37,286 bases of DNA. It comes from Bacteroidaceae bacterium. GTDB taxonomy: Bacteria > Bacteroidota > Bacteroidia > Bacteroidales > Bacteroidaceae. The stretch lies in NCBI GenBank assembly GCA_021443335.1, contig JABUUE010000006.1, positions 11,990 through 49,275 on the forward strand, read 5' to 3'. Below, one piece after another: positions 15,198 through 24,415 of the stretch (its first letter is position 1; every line of letters begins with the position of its first letter). A program made the translations under genes and the position numbers. The notes under the pieces were generated by a model. It searched no databases and was not told the origin of the DNA. It worked only from the letters and a program-made list of their open reading frames with translations.

Positions 15198-16028
15198 ATG
15201 TATTATTACAAAACATATCGCACAACAGTTCTTGGAAAGAAACTAACCTCTTTTATGGAGAAGTCAGAGATAGCGGCAAGGGCATCTGAACGATATGCAA
15301 AAAAATGCGGTGCGTTGGCATACATTCAACCTGTGCAGTATTTTGAGGGTGGCGTAGAGTTCTTGGAGTTCGAGAAAGAGCCAGACCTTAATGTATGGCG
15401 CAAGAGAACTGACTTAGGCGATACGCCGCTTTATGAACCTAACTGCTCCTCCGAAAGCTGTTACCTTGCAACGAATGACGATAAGTTTACACCGTCAAGC
15501 ACATGGAACAAACTATACGCTACAAAAGCCGTACACTGGGACCAGGTGAAGTACGAGAAACCTATTGAGTATTGGATGCAATACGCGAAGATAACTCCAA
15601 CAGAAGACGAGAAACATAATCTTGCAGCATACAAAGAGATGTATGCTAAAATGCTTGACGACAAATTAGGCAAGATGCTTTTCTGGCGATGTCTCCGTTT
15701 TACGGGGCCACAAAAGCCGCAAGACAGACGCGCAAAATCGTCAAGAGCGTTGCATAAGGCGGTCAAGATGGAGCAGATGCGCATCGCGCTGCCTGTAGTT
15801 CAAGTTCAGGAATTGTATGATATTCTCGACTGCGCTCTTAGTGACAGGAAGAGCGAGCAAGAGCAATATACTCCTACGCTCTTCCTGTATAAAGACCATT
15901 ACTATATAGGCGTGCAATACAAATGCTCTAACTCTGAACTTACGGAGATAGAGAAGTCGGAACATAATTACCAGATGGAGCAGTATAAGATTTCCCTGAC
16001 ATACAAAGGCGAATATGGCGACATTTAA
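15198..16028 (+). CDS. Hypothetical protein, 276 aa
   Basis: I do not recognise this protein. It is soluble and rich in Lys, Glu and Tyr, with no membrane helix or signal peptide. It starts YYYKTYRTTVLGKKLTSFME and has a central helical part (DEKHNLAAYKEMYAKMLDDKLGKM). It has a strong Bacteroidales promoter with operator-like repeats, so it is probably a repressor-controlled early gene. Its stop codon overlaps the end of the leftward repressor gene by four bases, a compact convergent arrangement. Confidence 0.65.
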   Translation: MYYYKTYRTTVLGKKLTSFMEKSEIAARASERYAKKCGALAYIQPVQYFEGGVEFLEFEKEPDLNVWRKRTDLGDTPLYEPNCSSESCYLATNDDKFTPSSTWNKLYATKAVHWDQVKYEKPIEYWMQYAKITPTEDEKHNLAAYKEMYAKMLDDKLGKMLFWRCLRFTGPQKPQDRRAKSSRALHKAVKMEQMRIALPVVQVQELYDILDCALSDRKSEQEQYTPTLFLYKDHYYIGVQYKCSNSELTEIEKSEHNYQMEQYKISLTYKGEYGDI

Positions 16029-16729
16029 GCGTGATTATCCTCGGCAGCGAGACCAATAACGCTGTTTTCCCCCGTGCTCGTTATTGCATCATCCGAATCA
16101 ACATCAGGCTTATCCCTGTTATCATTAGTAAGCATGGCGATAGTTTTCTCTTGGTCTTTAATGATATTTACCAGCGATTCTATCTGTGCATTATGAGCGG
16201 CAACAAGATTATTAACCGTACTCAAACACTTCTCAATAACCTCACGCATAGACTTCTCGTGGGTAACATCCACCACATGTTCATCTTTCATCTGGCCAGT
16301 ATTACCTTTAAGGATGCCTTTGTTGCGCTCCAGCTGTGCATCTCGGTTTTTAAGACCTATTTCCACAGCATCCTTCTGAGCAAGAGTGGTCGCTTTGCGC
16401 TCAGTAATCTTAGTGATAACAATCCCACGCCCTGCGCCTTCCTTGATACCGTAATTGTCCGTTGGAAGCAGTTGAGCGGTCTTATCAGGAGCGCATGGCT
16501 CAAAATCAGCAGGCAGCCCATCTTCATCAACGAAGAAGTTTGCGAGAGGAATATTATAATAGTTACAGATACGAAGCATAGCACATATATGAACAGGCAC
16601 CTTCCCTTCATACCAATTCTTGGGAGACGCAAAGTCCTTACTGCCTAACGCTTCTACAATGTCGCGGGTGCGAAGATGATGCTTATCCATGAACTGACGG
16701 AGAAAAGCATAGTTGTAAGAGTAATTCAT
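16025..16729 (-). CDS. XRE-like repressor with C-terminal coiled coil
   Basis: The protein has 234 residues. Residues 5-70 form an HTH domain: AFLRQFMDKHHLRTRDIVEALGSKDFASPKNWYEGKVPVHICAMLRICNYYNIPLANFF, which has the helix order and the 'IPLANFF' ending of XRE proteins. The C-terminal half contains a coiled coil (SMREVIEKCLSTVNNLVAAHNAQIESLVNIIKDQEKTIAML) that could drive oligomerisation. It is leftward and divergent from the operon at 16829. The shared intergenic region contains an ATTTGT/ACAAAT palindrome and the recurrent half-site. It is the best candidate for the element's main immunity repressor, with the BRO protein as possible antagonist; that link is inferred. Confidence 0.75.
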   Translation of the reverse strand: MNYSYNYAFLRQFMDKHHLRTRDIVEALGSKDFASPKNWYEGKVPVHICAMLRICNYYNIPLANFFVDEDGLPADFEPCAPDKTAQLLPTDNYGIKEGAGRGIVITKITERKATTLAQKDAVEIGLKNRDAQLERNKGILKGNTGQMKDEHVVDVTHEKSMREVIEKCLSTVNNLVAAHNAQIESLVNIIKDQEKTIAMLTNDNRDKPDVDSDDAITSTGENSVIGLAAEDNHA

Positions 16730-16742
16730 AAGTTTATGATTT

Positions 16743-16812
16743 AAAGTTATAATAGAGATTTGTGAAATACAAATATAGGTTTTTCAACTGCAAATTTATA
16801 AAACAAAACATA
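16743..16812. promoter_or_regulatory. Divergent operator with ATTTGT-ACAAAT palindrome
   Basis: ATTTGTGAAATACAAAT at 16758-16774 is a 6+5+6 inverted repeat. CAAATTTATAAAACAAAAC near 16791 is the inverse of the half-site found at 15038 and 32288. A leftward TATAACTTTA (16743-16752 complement) is a near match to a -7 box for the repressor gene. Confidence 0.55.
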
Positions 16813-16828
16813 AATTTTAAATATTTTT

Positions 16829-17314
16829 ATGATAAAGATTGAAATTAGTGAGAAAAAGCATCTGCAATCTTCCGATTTGAGCGCAAATCAGAAGAAATGC
16901 CTCTATGCAGTGATGCAGAAAAACGGTGCTACGGAGATGTTTTCCTACACTCGTTTCTTCCGCGACGGGTTTAAGGAATGGGAGTTGAGAGGTATAGACA
17001 ATATCAAGAAAGATTTTCTAAAAGAAAATGAAGTCCAGATAATGACAGCGACAGATGAGAGCGGCGACAAAGGTTATGCCGGTGTTCTTGCTTTCATAGA
17101 GCAGAACGATAAGGCTTTCTATGATATACTTGGAATGTCGCGCCTGAAGTTGAAGTTCATTAAGCACATGGAAAGCCTGGGTATGTGTACTTCAGTTGTT
17201 ATAAAGCGTTTTTCCGAACTACGCGAGCAGGACTTTAAGGCATTCGAGCGTAAAGGCATTAATGCTATAGTGAAGGATATTGAGCGCGAGATTAACGAGA
17301 ATAATATTGTGTAA
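16829..17314 (+). CDS. Hypothetical protein, 161 aa
   Basis: I do not recognise this protein. It is lysine- and glutamate-rich and mostly helical, with no membrane helix. It is the first gene of the rightward replication operon, directly opposite the coiled-coil repressor across a shared operator, so it is probably an early protein. The next gene begins 10 bases after its stop codon. Confidence 0.65.
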   Translation: MIKIEISEKKHLQSSDLSANQKKCLYAVMQKNGATEMFSYTRFFRDGFKEWELRGIDNIKKDFLKENEVQIMTATDESGDKGYAGVLAFIEQNDKAFYDILGMSRLKLKFIKHMESLGMCTSVVIKRFSELREQDFKAFERKGINAIVKDIEREINENNIV

Positions 17315-17324
17315 TGATACAGCA

Positions 17325-17744
17325 ATGGACATGAATGAGGTTATTCCGTGCGTGGTCAGAGGCAAGGTGCCGGGAAAATATGGCAAGGAGAACAGGATGC
17401 CAATAGAGATAGTAGCGACACAGGACTATCGAGGCGAAGACGACAAGGAAATATTCTTCTTCTTCCGCGAGCCACCCATCAAGATGGTGATACAAGCCTT
17501 TGACCAGATGATATGCAAAGGAAACGGAATATCTAAAGGTGCGGAAATACTATATGACCTTGAGCGCATAAGGCGTGTTGGATATGGCACGGTGAGAATA
17601 TCAGTGAAACTCATACAGCCCAACTATAAGTTATGCGAACCAGAAACAATAAAGGCTCTAATAGAAAGATTTATGCGGCAGCAATATCCTATAAGCAAAT
17701 TCCGCTGGCTATCAATCTATAATTTCTTAAATGTCAAACATTAA
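17325..17744 (+). CDS. Hypothetical protein, 139 aa
   Basis: I chose the ATG at 17325 because the track's 17280 start overlaps the previous gene. The product reads MDMNEVIPCVVRGKVPGKYG and contains a strand-rich first part, then a helix with a small-residue turn (MVIQAFDQMICKGNGISKGAEILYDLERIRRVG). No motif is recognised. It lies between the 161-aa gene and the DEDD exonuclease with only 12 bases to the latter, so it belongs to the replication operon. Confidence 0.6.
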   Translation: MDMNEVIPCVVRGKVPGKYGKENRMPIEIVATQDYRGEDDKEIFFFFREPPIKMVIQAFDQMICKGNGISKGAEILYDLERIRRVGYGTVRISVKLIQPNYKLCEPETIKALIERFMRQQYPISKFRWLSIYNFLNVKH

Positions 17745-17756
17745 ACTTACAACACA

Positions 17757-18410
17757 ATGAAACACCTTGATTTCACCATTGACCTTGAAACATTGGCGAG
17801 AACGCCAAACTCGGCGATTGCGCAAGTTGCGATAGTCCCTTGGCATAGAACGGCAAAGGAAACGCCGTTTTCTGAAGAGCATACTCCGTTTGTGGCAAAC
17901 ATAAACATAAACTCATGCCTACTGCATAACATGGATATAGAGCCTGAAACGCTCAAATGGTGGAATACACAAGACAAAGATGTTAAAGAGAACGTCTTTG
18001 GAGGTCACCAGCACGACATTAAGGATGTAGTAAAAGCTATCAAAGACTATGTCCAAGACGAAATGATTGTCGCGGAAGCAGATAGCTGTTGTGTGTGGGC
18101 GCAAGGCTCAGACTTTGATATTGCTATACTCAGAAGTGTATTCAAAAGGTTCAATGTCTCATTTCCTTTCATCCGTTCGGAGTTTCGCGATGCTCGTACA
18201 TTCATTCTTGAGATTGGCACATATATCGTAAATCCGAATAATATTCTTGAAGGCATAAAAACTCCTGCTCTTGTATATAACTTCATTCAGAAACTGCCAA
18301 ACGAGAAGGAGATGGTTCATACAGCCTTGTACGACGCCATGAGAACTACATGGAATGTATGGAATCAGATGCAGATGCTTAATAGAGCTTTTAATTCAAT
18401 GCAGCCATAA
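17757..18410 (+). CDS. DEDDh 3'-5' exonuclease (RNase T / Rv2179c-like)
   Basis: This 217-aa protein carries the DEDD motifs in order. Asp9 and Glu11 lie in FTIDLETL (Exo I). Asp119/Asp121 lie in WAQGSDFDIAIL (Exo II), and His188 with Asp193 in HTALYDAMRTTW (Exo III, the h subtype). The sequence LKWWNTQDKD after the first motif is typical of the Rv2179c-like 3'-5' exoribonuclease family often carried by phages. It probably trims RNA or DNA 3' ends using two metal ions. It sits just before the primase-helicase gene, ten bases upstream, which supports a role in nucleic acid metabolism during replication. Confidence 0.85.
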   Translation: MKHLDFTIDLETLARTPNSAIAQVAIVPWHRTAKETPFSEEHTPFVANININSCLLHNMDIEPETLKWWNTQDKDVKENVFGGHQHDIKDVVKAIKDYVQDEMIVAEADSCCVWAQGSDFDIAILRSVFKRFNVSFPFIRSEFRDARTFILEIGTYIVNPNNILEGIKTPALVYNFIQKLPNEKEMVHTALYDAMRTTWNVWNQMQMLNRAFNSMQP

Positions 18411-18419
18411 CATACAGCC

Positions 18420-21400
18420 ATGATTTACTCCCCACTTATCGACGATTTTGCGCAGATGCCTTTGGAGCAGCTGCCCGGCGTCATTCCTGCGCCGGAGCAG
18501 TATGACGATGGCAATGAGTTGGCGTGTCGCTGCCCTTTCTGCAAGGGCGACGACACTAAGACTCCGCATTTCGTCATATACCGCAATGTGAAGGGAGGAA
18601 TGTACGGCAAGCCTGTGCGGAAATGGCTCTGCAAGAAGACCGGCAAGGCTGGCTACGGCGCGATAGAACTATATGCGGCGAAGGCCGGCTACGGCTACTG
18701 GTGGCGCAAGGACAACCGCAACGGATGGCAGTTCATCTGCCAGGGCGATGACCTGCGCAAGACTTGCATCGAGTTGTGGAAGATGTCAAAGGGCTATCCC
18801 TATTGGCAGAACACTACGCTCACCCCAGAGCAGCAGGAGGAACTGAGGCAAGAGGGCAGGGCTGCGCTCATAACGATGGACTACCGCACAGAGGCTGTCC
18901 GTGCGCAGGAGCAGACCACATACGAGATAAAGACCACCTTCACTCCGCAAGACCTCTATGCGCTCGGCTGCATCACATGGCTCTCAAAGGACAATATCGT
19001 AAAGTACGACTTCTCCGCGCAGGAGGACAAGGCGCAGTGGCATTTCACTCCAGAAGACATTATCCGCGATTTCAACCTTCAGCCCATCAACAAGGCTACA
19101 CTAAAAGCGAAGATGAAGAACGGCAAGATGGTCAGCGAGGTGATACACTCCACTCCGTTCTCGCCTCTCTTTGTCTCGCTCGTGGAGGAAGAGCCGGAGG
19201 ACAATGAGGCGTTTGCCGCATACAAGCCCGCCGGCACAATCATACAGCCCGCTGTAAGGACGAGTGAGCCGATAGTGTTCTCCAACGACGATGACCTCTC
19301 TGTCAAGACACTCTCGCGCCGCATGAACGGCGACAAGGTTTACACCACCGCCCAGTCATACCGAGAGACGCGATGCACCGGCGTGATGCGCGCCATAAAG
19401 GAATGTGGCAGCGGCGAGAAGCCGACTGCGACGCGCAAGGAGTATCTGCCAGACGAAAAGGGCAGGTTCATCCCCACTGACGTGGATATACCAGAGCCGG
19501 AGCGCAAGGCGAAACATCTTATCCTCTGCACCTCCGCGCAGGATGCCATCAGCACATTCTACCACCTGAAAGCCCTGCGCTACGATGACGCTTACCACTA
19601 TGGCGAGAGGCATTATCATGTGTGCTGGATAATGGGCGGCGACCGCGAGGACTTCACGACATACCATTACACCAAGCTCGCGCAGTTTGCCGAGACGCTT
19701 ACCACGCTCTACCCTGTGGATTCCGACTCGCTCCTGAAAGCGCGACTTATCAGCGGCAGACACGCGAATATGCGCCGCGCTGCTCTCCCTCAGCCATTCA
19801 GCAAGAAGGAGCATCTTTTCCGAGACTGGCTGTTCCACAAGAAGCCGTCCTCCGTGCGCGACTTCTTCCTGACATACAAACTCTCCGTCGTGGAGAGCAA
19901 TATGTACGACAAGGACATCAACCGCCTTTTCTCCACAATCATTACCTCCGCGCTCACCTCCAATCCCTTTGAGCGCAAGGTTACACGCGACAAGGACGGA
20001 CGCATCAAGGAGATTTCCTACAAGATAAATCCCGCTACTCTGTGGGAGTTTGTGGCAAACCAGGGCTATGCTCGCTATGTAAGGGAGGGAGAGACGGACA
20101 AGATAGGCCGTTACGTCCATGTGGATGGCGCGTTTGCCGACGAGCTTGACCCTCCTTCTATGGTAGCCCGCGTGAACACCCTCTTGCACGAATATGCGCG
20201 CTTCTTAAACAACGGCAGTGAGGAAGGCGCAGAATATGAATTGATGATACAGGCCATCAGCAAGGCTTCGCGCGACATAAACGAGAAGACCATCGCCAAC
20301 CTCCCCGAGGTGCAGCTCAACTACTCCGCCGCTTACGGCAGACGCTTAGAGCATTTCTACTACCGCAACGGCGCACTGCGCATCACTCCCGAGGGCTTCA
20401 CCCTTTTGCGCTACGATGACCTTGACTTCAATGTTGACCGCGGAGAGGTTCTTGACTGGCCAATCACGCTCCACAAGGATATGCCTTTCTCTATTTCAGA
20501 GAACCCCGAATGGAAGCGGCGCTTAGACGAATATGAAAACATGAAGGTGCAGCTAAAGCCCGACGGCACGCCTGCCTACACCATGCAGCAGATAGATCGC
20601 AAGTCTATTGACAACGCTCTATGGGCGGAGACACACCGATGGATTGTTGACTGGCACGGCGTGCGACCTAAAGACCTTTGGCCTCCATTGCAGGTGCTTC
20701 GCGGCTTCGCCAATGAGGAGTGGGAGCATGAGATGCAGCGCGAGCATGAGGGCAAGCGACTGGAGGAAGACCGACAGCGCGAGCTTGACTGCCGCTTTGC
20801 TAACCTTCTCTTCACGCTCGGCAGGATGCTGTGGCGTTATCGCGACTCAAAGAGCAACTGCCTCCTTTACCTCATGGAGAATGTCGTAACACAAGAGAAC
20901 CGTGCGGAGGGTGGCAGCGGCAAGTCTTCTTTTGTCAAGGTGTTCGCCGGCTGTGCGGCTAATGTGTTCAACATAGACTGCAAAGACCTTGTGCCTGGCA
21001 AGGATATGGCATCCAACCTCGCCACCTACCGCCACCGTCAACACCGCATAGTGCATTGGGAGGACACGCAGCGCGACTTCGATGTTACGAAGCTCTATAA
21101 CTTTGTCACGGGCGATGTCAGCGTCTCTATTAAGTATAAGGACAAGTTCACCATACCTCATGCCGAAGCCCCGGCGATGGTCATCAGCAGCAACTTCCCC
21201 CTCTCCGACACGAGCGACTCCACCATGCGCCGTGTGTGTATGGGCGGATTCTCCCACCGCTTCGCTGGTCAGAACATTATGAAGAACAAGGCTGCCCGAC
21301 TGATTTCAGACCTCATGCCCGACTTTGTTACCGACGGTCCCGTGAAGCTCTCCGCAAAGACGCGAAACCAGCTGGCAATCATCTGCGCCCTCGCCGTGCA

Positions 21401-22157
21401 GTTCGTGATGCGCTACGACGTGAAGGTTGATGCGCAGAAGAAGTACATCGAGAAGCGTACACTGGAGCAGCAGCTCGGCGAGCAGTTTATGTCATACGCT
21501 CGAACATTCTTCTCCCACGACAACATCTACGGCATACCCCACGACTTGCGCTCCATGCTGGAGGACTACAAGGCTGACTATGCCGACACCTCAAAGCTCC
21601 GCTCCGAAGCCTACTCCCTTAAAACCTTCAAGCGCAAGATTAAGGACTACTGCCTGACGCAGGGCATCGTGATGAACCCCGACCAGCTCTTTACAAAAGC
21701 AGACGGCACGACGCTCAAAAAGGCTTGCGAGACAAACTATTTCGCCCATAAAGCCTGGGTGCGCCACCTCTATTTCTCCGATGAGGAGCGCGAATGGAAG
21801 GACGATGACACCGTGCGCCACAACCTCCGCATACGCATCCTCCAGCGCACGGAGCAGGCTGTCTATTTCTACCGCAAGGGCATAGACAACCAGCCGGCGA
21901 ACAACGAGGAGCTTATGGAGCAGTACAACGCTTTCATAGCAAAGGCGCAAGACCCGATGCCGTACCGCGACGAGCAAGGCACGCCGACAAGTCTCACAGA
22001 CCACGAGCGCAACCGCCTCCTTACCCTCAACCGCCGCCGCCAAGGACTGCCCATCAACGTCTCACAGCCGGAGCAGGTGAGCGCAGCCCCGACAACGCCG
22101 AAGGGCGATGAAGACCCTTTCAGCGGAAACATAAACCTTGACGAAATACCGTATTAA
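18420..22157 (+). CDS. Primase-helicase with zinc-binding N-terminus and SF3-like (DUF5906) helicase
   Basis: This 1245-aa protein is probably the replicative primase-helicase. A cysteine cluster near residues 36-71 (CRCPFCKGDD ... WLCKK) resembles a primase zinc finger. Residues 365-450 (HLILCTSAQDAISTFYHL ... CWIMGG) may be a TOPRIM-like region. The C-terminal part holds a P-loop, EGGSGKSSF near 830, then IVHWEDTQ near 878 as Walker B-like, and MVISSNFPL near 920 as the SF3 sensor/motif C. This is the DUF5906 helicase pattern. The extreme C-terminus (NINLDEIPY) looks like the acidic tip of SSB. It lies in the operon with exonuclease, SSB-like and clamp genes. Confidence 0.85.
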   Translation: MIYSPLIDDFAQMPLEQLPGVIPAPEQYDDGNELACRCPFCKGDDTKTPHFVIYRNVKGGMYGKPVRKWLCKKTGKAGYGAIELYAAKAGYGYWWRKDNRNGWQFICQGDDLRKTCIELWKMSKGYPYWQNTTLTPEQQEELRQEGRAALITMDYRTEAVRAQEQTTYEIKTTFTPQDLYALGCITWLSKDNIVKYDFSAQEDKAQWHFTPEDIIRDFNLQPINKATLKAKMKNGKMVSEVIHSTPFSPLFVSLVEEEPEDNEAFAAYKPAGTIIQPAVRTSEPIVFSNDDDLSVKTLSRRMNGDKVYTTAQSYRETRCTGVMRAIKECGSGEKPTATRKEYLPDEKGRFIPTDVDIPEPERKAKHLILCTSAQDAISTFYHLKALRYDDAYHYGERHYHVCWIMGGDREDFTTYHYTKLAQFAETLTTLYPVDSDSLLKARLISGRHANMRRAALPQPFSKKEHLFRDWLFHKKPSSVRDFFLTYKLSVVESNMYDKDINRLFSTIITSALTSNPFERKVTRDKDGRIKEISYKINPATLWEFVANQGYARYVREGETDKIGRYVHVDGAFADELDPPSMVARVNTLLHEYARFLNNGSEEGAEYELMIQAISKASRDINEKTIANLPEVQLNYSAAYGRRLEHFYYRNGALRITPEGFTLLRYDDLDFNVDRGEVLDWPITLHKDMPFSISENPEWKRRLDEYENMKVQLKPDGTPAYTMQQIDRKSIDNALWAETHRWIVDWHGVRPKDLWPPLQVLRGFANEEWEHEMQREHEGKRLEEDRQRELDCRFANLLFTLGRMLWRYRDSKSNCLLYLMENVVTQENRAEGGSGKSSFVKVFAGCAANVFNIDCKDLVPGKDMASNLATYRHRQHRIVHWEDTQRDFDVTKLYNFVTGDVSVSIKYKDKFTIPHAEAPAMVISSNFPLSDTSDSTMRRVCMGGFSHRFAGQNIMKNKAARLISDLMPDFVTDGPVKLSAKTRNQLAIICALAVQFVMRYDVKVDAQKKYIEKRTLEQQLGEQFMSYARTFFSHDNIYGIPHDLRSMLEDYKADYADTSKLRSEAYSLKTFKRKIKDYCLTQGIVMNPDQLFTKADGTTLKKACETNYFAHKAWVRHLYFSDEEREWKDDDTVRHNLRIRILQRTEQAVYFYRKGIDNQPANNEELMEQYNAFIAKAQDPMPYRDEQGTPTSLTDHERNRLLTLNRRRQGLPINVSQPEQVSAAPTTPKGDEDPFSGNINLDEIPY

Positions 22158-22160
22158 GAA

Positions 22161-22533
22161 ATGAAAATAGGACTTATAGATATAGATAGCCACGCAAAGG
22201 TGAAGAAATGGGGAGCGACCATCTACCCTAATCTCGCCCTTTGCCATCGTCCTTGTTGACATAATCAAGGAGAAGCAGGAAGGGCAGCGTTTCGATGTAG
22301 GCGACGCGCTGATATGGAACCTTTGCGTACACGAAGACTACCGCGGTCAACGCTACGGCAGACAGATGCTTGCCGAAGCAGAAAAGCAAGCCGCCATGCA
22401 CGGAGCGAAGACCGCCTACCTTGAATTTGACAACAGAGACAGCGAGCCGTGGGTACTGGATTGGTGTCTGCGCTGCGGTTACGACGAGGTGGAGTTTAAC
22501 CAGCACTATTCACTTCTGAAAAAAGACCTCTAA
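22161..22533 (+). pseudogene. Chimeric remnant: truncated KIGLID-type ORF fused out of frame to a GNAT acetyltransferase C-terminus
   Basis: The first 32 codons from ATG 22161 read MKIGLIDIDSHAKVKKWGAT then IYPNLAL, a start I recognise from phage/plasmid proteins of Bacteroidales. They end at a stop at 22257. In the +1 frame the sequence continues as FAIVLVDIIKEKQ, then IWNLCVHEDYRGQRYGRQML, the acetyl-CoA-binding core of a GNAT acetyltransferase, to a stop at 22531. The GNAT part has no start codon in frame upstream. The junction near 22235-22250 therefore looks like a deletion that joined two genes. A working +1 frameshift is possible but I see no standard slippery site in the right phase. 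Confidence 0.65.
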
Positions 22534-22535
22534 AA

Positions 22536-22577
22536 TCGCCGCCGCGTCTCCGACCTCAGTCGCCGCCGCGTCTCCGA
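22536..22577 (+). repeat. Two 18-bp GC-rich direct repeats
   Basis: TCGCCGCCGCGTCTCCGA occurs at 22536-22553 and 22560-22577. AAAATCG before and CGATTTT after them can also pair, closing a large loop. The pair lies between the chimeric remnant and the SSB-like gene. Confidence 0.7.
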
Positions 22578-22629
22578 TTTTCAACCCCGATTTTACGCAT
22601 TTTTTAACCCCTAAAACCACAACAAAATT

Positions 22630-23238
22630 ATGGCAAGATTTAGAATGTCAATCGACCTCGGCGCATTCCTTGGTATGCGCCACATCAGCATCCCTCTCAC
22701 TGAGGGAGGCAAGCCGGTGGAAGGTATCTTCATACCTACCGCCATCAACGGCATCCGCGTGCAGGCAGACCAACGGCCCGAAGGAAAGGGCAACCAGTCG
22801 AAGCTCCGCGCATTCGTAAACTTTATGCAGCGCACATACAGCAACGCCTTCCTCCAGACCGTCAAGGACAACCTTATCCGCAAGGGGGAGCAGGTGACGC
22901 TCTACAATGTGCCGGCATACCAGGTGTGCTACTCCCTGCCCGAAGAGACGCGCAATATCATCCGCGCGGCTCTAAAAAAGCGTATCCTCCGCGACAACCC
23001 CAACCTCGCGGGTCAGGAGGACGTGAAAGGCACGGAACTCTCCGCCGCCATCTCACGCCTCATGCCGTTCCAGATGGGAGACTCCTACCTCATGGAGGAG
23101 CAGCAGTATAACAGCGGTTATGCTTCTCCGACACCTCCGCAGGCTGTGCAACAAGTACAGACTTTCACGCAGGCAGCAATACCAACACCTGAAGACGATC
23201 CGCTCAACGGCGGAGAGATAGACGACCTACCTTTCTAA
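22630..23238 (+). CDS. SSB-like single-stranded DNA-binding protein candidate
   Basis: This 202-aa protein is not an obvious bacterial SSB by its body. The last residues (NGGEIDDLPF) reproduce the acidic C-terminal tip (DDxPF) through which SSB recruits replication proteins. A low-complexity linker rich in Gln/Pro/Thr precedes the tip, as in SSBs. The N-terminal part (FRMSIDLGAFLGMRHISIPLTEGGKPVEGIFIPT) is strand-rich and could be an OB-like fold. Its place between the primase-helicase and the sliding clamp supports the role. An alternative is another clamp- or primase-associated factor that mimics the tail. Confidence 0.6.
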   Translation: MARFRMSIDLGAFLGMRHISIPLTEGGKPVEGIFIPTAINGIRVQADQRPEGKGNQSKLRAFVNFMQRTYSNAFLQTVKDNLIRKGEQVTLYNVPAYQVCYSLPEETRNIIRAALKKRILRDNPNLAGQEDVKGTELSAAISRLMPFQMGDSYLMEEQQYNSGYASPTPPQAVQQVQTFTQAAIPTPEDDPLNGGEIDDLPF

Positions 23239-23257
23239 TTACAAATAATACAACAAT

Positions 23258-24409
23258 ATGAAACTATCAATCCAAAGTAAAAACTTCGCAAACGCGCTGA
23301 CTGCTATCTCTAAGGTCATTGAGAAGAAATCAGTGATGCCAATAACGGAATGTGCGCTAATTACTAATCGTAATGGCAAATATTACGCCACTGGCGTAGG
23401 CGCAAACCAAGAGCACCAGTTGACGGTAGAAATACGCTTCGTCGAGGTGCCAATGTCAAACAAGTATGTGCCTGTATGTATTCCTGTCTTCAAGATGCTG
23501 GAAATACTCTCTCTCCTCCCTCCGCAGATTGTGGATATGGAGATTGACGAGCAGAACGGCTTTAAGACAACAATAAAATTCCAGTCGGGAGAAATCACGA
23601 TGATGTTCTATGACGGCATGTTATTCCCGACAATATCACCGATACAAGAAGACGACGCGCTCATCTTCTCGCTTCCTTCCGATGTGATGACAAGCAACCT
23701 GAAAGCAGCCGCAGACAATGCCGTGGAAGAGGATATAAGGGTAGTAATGAATGCGGCTGTTATGGACGTATCACAAGAAGGTGTAACATTCGTCGGTTCT
23801 GACAGTCATAAACTGTATCGCAGCGAATGGCATCACGGAATGCCATATCTTGAAGGAGGAAAACCCGCACAAGTGCTTGTGCAGAAGAAAATGATTAACG
23901 CAATGGCAATGCTTGCCTCTGGTGATGACATTGTAACCTTAAAATATAATGGCCGCAACGTACAGATGGAATGTGGTGAGAATACGCTTATAAGCCGCAC
24001 CATAGAAGGTAGATATCCCAACTATAACAGTGTGATACCTAAAGATAATCCATACACACTGAAAGTCAAGGCAAAGGAGTTAGCGCATGCACTGCGACTG
24101 GCAAGCCTGACTTCAAGCGAGGCAAGCAAACTCATTCGTATGGAGTATAAACACGGCAAGGTATTCTTCGTGGCAGAAGATTTTGAATTTGCCCGTGACT
24201 CACGCATTGAACTTAACTACGAAGAATGCAATTTACCGGAGTATTACAAGATAGGCTTCAAATCAACAATAATGCAAGGAGTTATAGACAACATACCAGG
24301 AGAGGACATCAACATAACATTCGGCGACAAGTCGCGGTCTATACTGCTCAAATCAACGGAGCCTAACACAGATGTGCTGCAACTGGTAATGCCAATGCAC
24401 ATAGACTAA
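23258..24409 (+). CDS. dnaN: DNA polymerase III beta subunit (sliding clamp)
   Basis: The protein has 383 residues, the usual length for a bacterial beta clamp. It begins MKLSIQSKNFANALTAISKVIEKKSVMPITECALI, the standard opening of the first clamp domain. The second includes VMDVSQEGVTFVGSDSHKLYRSEW, and the third YTLKVKAKELAHALRLASL. It ends in LQLVMPMHID, close to the family's 'LIMPMR' ending. It forms a ring that tethers the polymerase. The element lacks a visible DNA polymerase here, so the clamp may recruit a host polymerase or one encoded outside the window. It is in the replication operon. Confidence 0.93.
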   Translation: MKLSIQSKNFANALTAISKVIEKKSVMPITECALITNRNGKYYATGVGANQEHQLTVEIRFVEVPMSNKYVPVCIPVFKMLEILSLLPPQIVDMEIDEQNGFKTTIKFQSGEITMMFYDGMLFPTISPIQEDDALIFSLPSDVMTSNLKAAADNAVEEDIRVVMNAAVMDVSQEGVTFVGSDSHKLYRSEWHHGMPYLEGGKPAQVLVQKKMINAMAMLASGDDIVTLKYNGRNVQMECGENTLISRTIEGRYPNYNSVIPKDNPYTLKVKAKELAHALRLASLTSSEASKLIRMEYKHGKVFFVAEDFEFARDSRIELNYEECNLPEYYKIGFKSTIMQGVIDNIPGEDINITFGDKSRSILLKSTEPNTDVLQLVMPMHID

Positions 24410-24415
24410 AACAGA

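Noticed and set aside
22235-22260. Programmed frameshift at CCCTTTG in the chimeric GNAT region
   Set aside because: The heptamer is not in the codon phase needed for -1 slippage, and the needed shift is +1; a deletion junction is simpler.
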